This document shows, one piece after another, positions 47,613 to 58,100 of a stretch of 60,000 nt of DNA. The position numbers and the translations under genes were made by a program. How positions within the stretch are numbered: the stretch's first letter is position 1; every line of letters starts with the position of its first letter. Below the pieces are notes generated by a model. The model did no database searches and was not told where the DNA came from. It saw only the letters and a program-made list of their open reading frames with translations. Source of the stretch: Antedon mediterranea (taxonomy: Eukaryota > Echinodermata > Crinoidea > Comatulida > Antedonidae); the NCBI RefSeq assembly GCF_964355755.1, contig NC_092680.1:8721001-8781000 (forward strand). The letters run 5' to 3'.

Positions 47613-48922
47613 GAACGACCAAATTCATAAAACTCCAAAAAGGACAAAATATGGCGTGATCATTTCATTTCTATTCTATCTAGAAATAACTGTACTGCTG
47701 TACTTTGAAAAAAGATATATCGGCCTCTATCAGTCACGCAATGGGTTAAATAAAATACATTTGTTGCCGTTTGTATAGATTTAAAGTTATATTATTTTAC
47801 CCTCTGAATATTTTGGTCAAAATAAATATTTATTAAATGTTTTTTTTATTTACAGGTCCCGAAAAAGATGCTTTCTTTGTAAAAAGCGTGTGTTGCTTTA
47901 TGAATATAATAAATGTAAACCATACAAATAAAAGTGTTTTTTGCTGGAATATAAAAAAACTTCAGCATCACCTTTAATTTAAAAAAAATGATAGCTTTGT
48001 GATATAGAGGATTTCATTTATAATTTCCAAACAAAATGCCCTAGGATGAAAGGCTCATTAAACATTAGATTGCCTTGGTTTTACACAAATGATATTTGAA
48101 AATGCCGCCAACGATAACCGTGCATGATCTGAAGTGATTTTTTCTTTGTCATTGTAGGGTGCATTTTGTCATCCTCTAGAGGGCTTGATGTAGGCTTATT
48201 ATAAAATTTCAAGTGAGGCTGGCTAGGCATAGTTAGTTGCCATAAAAAGATTTTATATTTTATGGATTGTGTTAAATTTAACTTTGTTTATAATAAAATG
48301 TTGTCAATTTCAAAATACAAAATTAACAATATAATTTATATAAGTGACTATCATCCCGTAGTCAACCATGTGTTTAATTTACTATTTTCTATCTCTCTCT
48401 CTCCCTGATAATGCCTTGACAATTGTTAACACAGTAATGGTGCATGGCCCGATTGGAATGAATTTGAAGCACTTTGGCCAAACATGCTGATCTCTCTCCC
48501 AGAGCAAATAATTGACTTTTGGCATAAAATACTTTCTATCTATAGAAAACTTAAATTATGCACAGTTGATCATGCTTATAGCCTCATCATCCATTTGGAA
48601 AACAATCGGTGTAATGGGCCATCCAAGAAAAATAATAAAACTTAAAGAACAATTGATTTGAACATTTTAAAATAACAAATTAAACCATAAAATAAAAAAT
48701 TAAATATCTCATCATATTTACAGTATTGTTTGTACCTGTAGCAGGTTTTTGGCACATTGAAGAGAATTTACATATTGTGCACACAGACAAAACTAGTATT
48801 CCAGATTTGTTATACCTACAAAACAGAATGAAAACAGATTTCCTGTATACTTATTTATCATTGTTAATTTATATTTTGCAGGTAAAAAAAATCACAGACT
48901 GGGTACATCAAAGTTAGTAAAT
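47613..48922 (+). other. Upstream region of TMEM186
   Basis: AT-rich DNA between the retrotransposon and the TMEM186 start. An acceptor-like TATATTTTGCAG ends at about 48882, 40 bases before the ATG, so the start may be in a second exon after a 5' non-coding exon near 41050-41113; that would place the retrotransposon inside the 5' intron. Another acceptor-like TTTACAG with a short Cys-containing frame lies at 47856-47931; I could not assign it. Confidence 0.4.
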
Positions 48923-49600
48923 ATGCTACGTCTACCAAATATTTTGCTTAAATGTTTTAACAGGAATCGACATTTAGCAACCAGCAAATTTACAAGGTAT
49001 CATGTAGGACAATTTATTAATATGAATAAAAATGCCACAAGGTGTCAAATGAACATTTGGAGATGCACGTCTTCTCAACATTCTGAACGATTAAATAGAC
49101 TCCAAGAATTACAAGAAAAAGATACAGAAGATTTCAAAGCAATCTACCATCTACCATACATAAAACATCTTCGCTTGTTGTCTAGACTTAAATTGGCTCA
49201 GACCATTTTTGTAGTAGGAATAGTTCCTCCACTGGGAATTATGAATTATATGGATTTAATAACTAATGCACAGTTTCTGTATCCTGCTTTTGCAGCCACC
49301 TTTGCCCTTGCAATGTTGTACTGGATGAGTTTTTATCTAAGAAGAATCATTGGAATCATATACATCAACCAAAACAGGTCAAAGTTGAAAGTTGCCCATT
49401 TAAACTTTTGGGGTCATCGTCAGGAATTTGTAGTTGATGTCAAAGATGTACTTTCGAATTTAGACATAGGAGATTCAAAACAGGTACAGCTGCGCAAGTT
49501 TCAGACATTTAAATCAAAACAATGTCTGTATTATGCATTGAAATATGGGAATGTTTTAGATGAAGAAATATTCTATGAGATATTTGGAAAACCAAAATAA
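48923..49600 (+). CDS. TMEM186: TMEM186, mitochondrial inner-membrane complex I assembly factor
   Basis: 225 residues in one coding exon, similar in length to vertebrate TMEM186. TMEM186 belongs to the MCIA assembly group that builds the ND3-containing part of respiratory complex I. The basic, hydrophobic N terminus (MLRLPNILLKCFNRNRHL) looks like a mitochondrial presequence. Diagnostic blocks are LSRLKLAQT at 86-94, a first membrane segment at about 92-110, a second at about 118-139 ending MLYWMSFYLRR, VAHLNFWGHRQ at 157-167, and YYALKYGNVLD at 203-213. The hairpin of two helices with both ends on the matrix side is the family topology. The ATG at 48923 is the first in frame after a stop and gives the expected presequence. 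The retrotransposon ends 1.3 kb upstream. Confidence 0.95.
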   Translation: MLRLPNILLKCFNRNRHLATSKFTRYHVGQFINMNKNATRCQMNIWRCTSSQHSERLNRLQELQEKDTEDFKAIYHLPYIKHLRLLSRLKLAQTIFVVGIVPPLGIMNYMDLITNAQFLYPAFAATFALAMLYWMSFYLRRIIGIIYINQNRSKLKVAHLNFWGHRQEFVVDVKDVLSNLDIGDSKQVQLRKFQTFKSKQCLYYALKYGNVLDEEIFYEIFGKPK

Positions 49601-49773
49601 AAATTGTTATACTGTATTTGTATTATTTTTGTATATAATTTTTGTTCAAATAAGTACACCATGTACCGAATGAATAATTTATTAACCATCGCTACACTTT
49701 CTTTCTATAAAAAGACAAACCATACTGAACTCAAATTGAATACTGTAATGAAAACCATTGGATATACTGTATA

Positions 49774-49779
49774 AATAAA
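49774..49779 (+). promoter_or_regulatory. Candidate poly(A) signal of TMEM186
   Basis: AATAAA about 174 bases after the TAA stop. An earlier AATAAA overlaps the stop codon itself (49596-49601) and is too close to be used alone. Confidence 0.5.
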
Positions 49780-51534
49780 CACATCGCCTGATAATTTTGT
49801 TGGTTTATTTGTAATAGTAAGAATAGAAATAAAACCTTAAATTTACCCCCATGGGCTTATGTTCAAGAACATAATAAAAAAAAGTGCAAAATACCTTGTT
49901 TCTAAATTTGTACGCAAATAACTAATATGTTTGAGCCAAATGTATTCTTGTATTGCAAACCAGCACACTACTTAAGTAATACTTAATTTAGCTACTTCTC
50001 TTCCAATAACTAATTTGCATAAATAAAACATTATTTGCTAACATATTGGTCCAACAAATTATGCATCTAATTAGAGATGTTGGTCACTAAATATATATAC
50101 ATTTATTGCAGCTAATTTAAACAGAATTATCATTAAAAACATCATCAGCATCAAGCCAATATAATTTTTACTACTTAGTTCCTCGCTGCAATATTAATAT
50201 TTGAGTGGAGTTTTTTTTTGTGATATTTGGCCTACTGTATACTATACTGAATATACATATAATTTTTAGATATTCACCAACAGCCAGCAAGAGACGCAGG
50301 ATGAATAAGGACCTATATAGGGGTGTCCCAAAGGAGGATTTTACTGTACTATACTTACAGTTTTGAAATAGATATGAAAGAAAAGATATAACTCTGATAC
50401 AAAATACACTATAATATAATCAATATACCTATCTATAATAGAATTCATATAAAAACTATAATACTCTTACCTATATCTATTGCATTTTAAAATTATAAAA
50501 ATATGAAGCCTAAGGTAACCAAAAAATATATCAAATAAAAAGAGTAATCGATGAGTTAACATTCACAAATTTAACAATCTGTGAATGAAATATGCACCAC
50601 CATCTATTGCACTTTTAAAGTAGCTACATTAATACTAAATTGGCCTCAATTTAGTTAACTTAGTTCTTTGTGGCTTATATTTATTTATTTATATGCTGTA
50701 CTATTTATATTAATTACAGTACTACAGGAAAGACTATACACTTCAAACAATATCTCTTAATAAAATATTTACAATTTCTCTACCTTCTAAGTACACATGA
50801 TTGAAAAATACCTACATAACTGGGAAATTTAAATTTCCCATTTTGTTTTAAACAAGTACAGTGTAGGAATGATTGTATTAGGAAATGGCTGTACGGTAAA
50901 TGAACATTTTAAGCATACTAGAAGATCCAGATTTGGTCCGATTTATATATACACATTTTCAATAATAATAATTTAAATGTACAATTTTCACAAACTTTAT
51001 ACAGAACATTCTCTTACCAGACATTTTACTACATGTATATCATATAATATACAAATAATTAACATTTATGACTTGAATGGAGAGAATATTTCCATGAGTT
51101 GACAGTACAAATACAAACAGTTGTTAGTTATATAGAGCAAATCAGGCAAAGAACATTAATTATTATTATTATTATTATTATTATTCACCAGCCTACCATG
51201 TCAAACAACAAGCTAAGCATTCAATAGTACTTTCAAACATTTTTTTAAAGGCATGGCTGGCATGTAATATGAAATTAACCAATCATATCGCAGGGATACA
51301 TTTATATTATACATCATAACAGACCATTCTGTATTCACGTTTGTTACACTTTCACATATTGCAGGTAGATATTTGATATAACAATACACATCTATATGAT
51401 CATAATAAAAAATACTTTAGTAATAAAAAATGTCACTAATATCAGCAAAATTGGTCATAATTGTTTAAAAAAGTCTTATAGCACCCTCTAGAATCTTAAT
51501 TTTTTAATTCAACTACCAAAATACCAACATCACT
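49780..51534. other. Convergent region between TMEM186 and RGS9BP
   Basis: AT-rich DNA with a (TTA)n microsatellite at about 51157-51185 and a fragment resembling a pogo-type MITE end near 50318-50350. It probably contains part of the RGS9BP 3' UTR. No gene was seen. Confidence 0.5.
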
Positions 51535-52080
51535 CCACATTGATTGTAAAATGTACTCCAAAAATAAAGATTGATTGTAGAATACACTCAACAATACAGA
51601 CTGATTGTAGAATGTCAGAATGCACTTCGGATATACAGATTGATTGCAGAATCCACTCCACAGATATACAGATTGATTGCAGAATCCACTCTACAGATAT
51701 ACAGATTGATTGCAGAAGCATTCCACAGATATACAGATGATTGATTGCAGAATACACTACACAGATATACAGATTGATTGCAGAATCCACTCCACAGATA
51801 TACAGATTGATTGCAGAAGCATTCCACAGATATACAGATTGATTGCAGAATCCACTCCACAGATATACAGATTGATTGCAGAATACACTCCACAGATACA
51901 CAGATTGATTGCAGAATACACTCCACAGGTATACAGGTTGATTGCAGATAACTTCAGATATATAGATTGATTATAGAATACACTTCACAGTTACAGATTG
52001 ATTGCAGATGACTTCACAGATAATACATATTGAATGCAGAATACAGCATCACTCCACAGATATACTGATTGCTCACTCCA
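51535..52080. repeat. Minisatellite, about 33-bp unit, next to the RGS9BP stop
   Basis: About 15 copies of a unit with core AGATTGATTGCAGAA followed by T/GCCACTCCACAGATATAC. Copies vary between about 30 and 36 bp and decay at both ends. It lies just downstream of the RGS9BP stop (52109) on that gene's strand, hence probably in its 3' UTR. The Cys/Ile-rich ORFs across it are translations of the repeat. Confidence 0.9.
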
Positions 52081-52108
52081 GAGAGATTGTACAACATAAA
52101 ATAGTCTA

Positions 52109-55100
52109 TTACTTTCTCTCAGCATCATCATTTTCAGCAACTATCAATACAACACATACCATAATGACAGCAATAAACAAAGTAAATGACATCATTGCTA
52201 TCGTCATTTGGCAAAGACAACGGTTATTTCTTGGCACACGTAAATCTGCAACCTAAAAATAGAATTTGATAATATATTTAACGTTTTTGTTAATACATTC
52301 CATGCTTTGGGGATTGCCTGGCATATTTATTGTTTACTATAGATGCCAATGCTTGATATTTTTTAATAGCACCCTCTATGTTTGGATGTAACAATATAGC
52401 ACCTTCTATGGCTTGGCCATGCTTTATAACTTCTAAAGTTACTAAAATTGTGAAAACCCAATCTTATCCATTACACAATTAATTTTTTTATCAATAAATT
52501 ATGGAGAATCAGACCAACAAAATAAAACAATTCTCATATTTTAAATTATCCTTTGTTCCAAAATGAAATACACACTTTTTGTTGCAATATTTTGTATATT
52601 TTATAGTGATTTAAATATTTTTCTAATATTAAATTTAAATGTGAGTAATGTATGTCTAAAATAAAACATATCAGAGAAAGAAGTGATGAAACCAAGCTTA
52701 CGGAATCATTAGGCGTTGACGTGCCTTCACTTATGGTACTTTGTGACTTGTTTACTATTTTACTGTCAGACACCGGGTCAATCATCCATGGCTTTACATC
52801 CACTTTCCGTTGCATCTCACCTCGCATTTCACGCAAATCATGAATTTCTCTGCAAAATATGAATAAAGGGTTGCAGTTTAACAACAAAAAAGCATGGCCT
52901 CTCTTTGGCTTGTATGACATTTTGAAACTGAGGAGTGTAAAACTGAGAATGGATTTACAATATAAATCTTGAAATGTATTTCAGTATCATGTTTATTGAA
53001 CAGAAAGAATCTTGCCAATTAGAGGAGGAATAAAACTATAGTTTATCCCACTGATGCTTAGAGATTGCAGCCAAAATTGTTGTTAGTTACAACCCTGGCA
53101 CTAGGTCAGGATTGAACCCTGGCACTAGGTCAGGATTGAACCCTGGCACTAGGTCAGGATTGAACCCTGGCACTAGGTTTAGGATTGAACCCTAGCACTA
53201 GGTCAGGATTGAATCCTAGAACTAGGTCAGGATTGAACCCTAGCACTAGGTCAGGATTGAACCCTAGCACTAGGTCAGGATTGAACCTTAGCACTAGGTC
53301 GTGATTGAACCTTAGCACTAGGTCAGGATTGAACCCTAGCACTAGGTCAGGATTGAACCCTAGCACTAGGTCAGGATTGAACCTTAGCACTAGGTCGGGA
53401 TTGAACCCTGGCAGGATTGAACCCTGGATGTTGGGATGGAAGGAAAATATTAAAAATGTTAAAATGTTAACCAAGAACCTATACAGCTCCACTACCAACA
53501 TCAATTTACTAGAATGAGTGATAAACACCTGGTGCTAGAACTTTGATCTTAACTTAGTATTCATCTTTACTCTAATTTATAATCATTAATAATCTATGTA
53601 GCAGCGTGGTAATGATGATGCCTGTAATTATTAGTTAATGCTTGTGGTCATTAAGGAGACGGCTGTTATACAATTTGCCATTCTCATTTATTGTTACTGT
53701 TTAATAATTTCCTAAATGATTATCAACATCATGGGTGTTAAGTAGTGATGATCAAAGTCTATCTATAAACCTCTAATATATATATATATGAACCTAGGTT
53801 TGAAAAAGTGGAAAAATTGTAAACTGGAAATACCTACATTTGTTAGAATTTGTTGTATTTGATGTATATGATAAATAAAAAAGTACTGTCTGTTGGGTGG
53901 GTGCTATGAGTCACCTACCAAAAAACTCACTTTTCTAAACTCTTAAGTTCTTTCATTTCAAAGTTCTTCTTGGTGACCATCGGTGAGTCTAAGTTTTCAA
54001 CACTCACAGGAATATTGTCTAAGACAAGTGGTGCTGACAGACCTGTGTTTATTACCAATGAAATTGATGATCCTGTAAAATATCAAATAATAAGTAGTAT
54101 AGTACATCAATTATGGACATAAAGTATTTTCTGTCCAACTGATGAAGACATGATTACTACAATAGTTTTATTTTTTATAATCATTTATACGAAAAAAGAG
54201 TTGATCGTTATAAATAAACATTTTTGCTATACTGCACACATGGGTATAAAATGACTGGAATTGCACTGGGAAGGCTGAGGTTTTAAACTACATTTTAAAA
54301 TTATCTGCCATTAGATATTATAAATTATATAACACCTAAATAAATTCCTGTCATTTGATTGGAAGAATGTGGATCACGTGGCATGCAATAGTACGCACTA
54401 TTCAACAGCGTTAAATAGTACTTTTTGAAACATTTTTGTGTACGAAAAATAAAACTTTTCGTGGATGAAAAAAAATCTGGTATACAAATTACCCTAAATT
54501 TTAGTAATACTGTAATATGGCTCTGTACTGTGAAATACAACAGCGCCACCTGTCGTCTGGTCTTAGTTTCGTTTGTAAACACCACCGCGAGCAGCAGATT
54601 TTTGTGTACGATTTGGACATATATGTACTAATTTCATTCAAAAAGGCATTTAAATTAGCATTAGATTGTTTTTAGGATTTTTATTAATTAATGGGAACAT
54701 CCCTACAAGACGTGGAATTGTTGGAAAAACCATAATTAGCCTAGATGATTCCAATTGTCTGTCGAAGTTTTGCCTTTCAGCCAAGCCTAGGCTAGGCCAT
54801 GATAGTATTAAGCTAGGTCTAGCCTACGCGTTTTAGCCTTGCTAGGCCTAGGATTATTTGGTCGTTTGTTGACATAATTAACACTAAAGTAGGTGTGTTT
54901 ATGAAATCCATATAAATATAACATTTAATATAAAATTATTAAAAATCAAATGTTACTGTTTTTGAATGTGAATGAAATGTAGTATTAGGCCTTGGATAGG
55001 GCTACCTTATTTATTTGATTCAAATGACAGGAATTTATTTAGATGTTATATTATACAAATAATGAATGTTTATGAGTGTAATGGTACAAATAATGGCATG

Positions 55101-58100
55101 AAGTGAATGATGAAAGGTTATATCAACGAGGCAACGCCGAGTTGATATAACCTGTCATCATCACCAAATGCCATTATTTGTACCATTACACAAATATAAA
55201 ACATTCATTATTTGTTTAATATAACATCTAAATAGATTCCTGTCATTTGAATCAAATATAAGGTATTAACTATTATTATTATTATTAATATTAATCATAA
55301 AAATTAAATATTATGGGTTTCTAACTCTAACGCCCGTATTCTTAAACCGGACTTTAGTTGTAGTTTGAAGTTCGACTTGAAAAAGTCGTAGTTCGAGCTA
55401 TTACTTCAAATTCGATTGAAAAACGAAGTAGTCGAAGTTTGCAGTTCGACTTAATGAAGTCAAGCTTTTAGTCGAGTTGCACACGTCTGGGTAACAAAGG
55501 CTATACATTGGCCAACGACAAGAGAGTATTTGAGGAGTAGACGAAATTTTGCGCATTGATATCACTTTCCATTTTCTTACAACACTTTTTACGCATCAGG
55601 ACTATATACATGAAAAGTAATTTTAATCGTTAATTATTAGAACAAGATCAGTATCAATTTAACAGTGAAGTACTTTTGATTAACAACAAACAAAATATTC
55701 AAAATATATTCAGGAACCATGGCGGTACGGTAACTTTTATATTTTCTAGGCCCCCAACAAAGTATGATCGCAACGAACCACGCACTTCATCACGTGACAA
55801 GAAAGCGCTAGGCCCCCTAAACATTCCATCGCGTGGTGAATTTCCGCATCTGCCATTGTCGCTATGGCGTGACGTTGTTCAAGTCGGACTTGCGCGAAGA
55901 AAATAATGTAATTGGTATACGGTTGTAAATAAAGATTATTTTCATTATTATAACTTATACCAATGTATACTTAATTAAGCTAATATAAAAATAGATATTT
56001 CTTTTTTCAATATCTGGCCAATATAACAACTCAATGACTGTTACGTTTTTCATAAACGTCGTTTAAAAACCATTTAGTCGACCATTTAGCCTGCCCCCCT
56101 CCAGGACTAAAAAAATCGATCAAAAGTCGTCTCGATTTAGTCGAGGTTGGCCTGAATTAGTCGGCGATTTAGTTGAAGTTCGGTTTATGAATTAAAATGA
56201 CGTCATTTTAAAAGTTTTAGCTCGAACTACGACTAAAGTCCGGTTTAAGAATACGGGCGTTAAACTCAATTATCATCACTAACCATTCACCATAGGAAAA
56301 GAACGTTCTAACTCCAGTGATTTTCTCATGTGTTTCTCCAAGACTTCAAGACATGCAGAGAAGGTGTGCCATAGTCGGTCATATCCACTTCCTTCTGGCA
56401 TACAAAAATCTAAACGCCTAGTTAAAATATAAATAAATAAAAAACATAAGTATAAAAAAGCACACCAACCAAGAGTAGTGTTGGTAGTGCCACTTACTCG
56501 TATAAACCAACAATATACATTAACAGAAGAGTAGAATATAATATGAAAAGAAAAACTTTGTTGATTACCCCTATCAGATAATAGAATGGTCTGTGAACTG
56601 TGCAAGTGGGAATATCCCAACTCGCCATTCCCAAAACATATACCAAGAGAAATCGAGGGCTGATTTTAAATTGAAAGAACACTGGTGACTGTCTTATTAT
56701 AGTTAAATGTTTGTTAATTACTTTTTTAGTTTTCTTATGCTTGAAACATTCATAGTTTAAATATGTTTCACCTATGTGTCAACAAATTTGTTTTTGTGGA
56801 AAGCAAATGTCATTACAGGATAAATATAAATTGACCTTTTAAGCTTTTAGTTTCATCTTAAATTTGCGTTTTTTACGGTTGAGTATTGTACTGTATGTCA
56901 TTCTTGTATCAATCAAATATATGAAGCCAACAAGTTGTTTAACTATATCAGTTCATAAATCACATTTAATTAAAATTATTGATTGATCGTAAAATCACAA
57001 TAACTAATCATGTCAGCAGACTTGCACAAAATCAAGCACAATATGATAAGTAATTTGATACTTAATATAATTAACATATGAATGGAGGTTTGTACTAATT
57101 AAAAGTACTACACAAGAAACAACTTAAATTATTAAAATATTTAAACAGTATACTCCAAATGTAGTCATTTAAATATTTAAACAGTACGGTATATTCCTAA
57201 TGCAGTCATTTAAATAAAATTATTATTTTTAGCGATTGTATTGATAAAAAAATCTGAATATTGTTCCTATCTTGAAAAAATAATATTTATTTCACGTCTT
57301 AAAGTGTCAGACTTAATTAAGATAACTCAAGGCTGGTTGCTATAGTGATCGGTATACAATTGTAAACAGAATATTTAAAAGATGATGTTTTTTTATAGCA
57401 ATTGTTTGACAACGTCTCTTTATCATCGCCATTAGTTTGTTTGATGTACAGTGCTAGTGTTAGTTTACTGTATTAAAGGTAGTCAGAATTGTATTAATTA
57501 TCTCAGTAATAAATACAGTAATACAATGCAGCGTAATAACATATTCTATATACGCACTTAGTATAAAAATACCCCAATGTAAAAGAAATAATGTTTAAAA
57601 CATATTCTTTTACAATACAGTCAACTCTCCCAATACCAGTCATGGGTTGGTGTATATACAGTTAGTAACACCGCAAAAAGTATGGTATTCAGAATGTATT
57701 TTATATAGTAAAAAAAAAGTCTGCTAAGTTTCCAATAATAGGAGAGTTTGCGAGCAAAAACGCCTTCACCAAGGAGAGGGATGGGTTAAAAATTAAACTC
57801 TATGGTTTATTTACAATTTGTGATAATGGGTTCTAAGATATTTTCATGAATGATTGTGAAATCAAAACAGTATGACCAACTAGCGATGAATTGCCTACTT
57901 TTGAGTAAGGAGCAAAGGTCAACGACTCTTACCTTTGCATATGTGGCATCAGTTCCTCTTTACTCTTTTGAGCTAACTCACTCGCTTTCCGTCTTGTCTT
58001 TTTTAACTCATCTCTAAGGAATTCTGAATCACTTGATCCTCCAAGACCAACCACTAAATTTCTATATCTTGCTGTTTCTGAATTAAATTCTTTTAGTAGC

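Noticed and set aside
51530-51970. Cys/Ile-rich repetitive ORFs on both strands
   Set aside because: They are translations of the roughly 33-bp minisatellite.
51535-53430. CRISPR-like arrays
   Set aside because: The repeats are contiguous minisatellites without unique spacers, in an animal genome.
53154-53528. NPDLVLGF-repeat ORF
   Set aside because: Translation of the 24-bp intronic minisatellite; stays open only because the period is a multiple of three.
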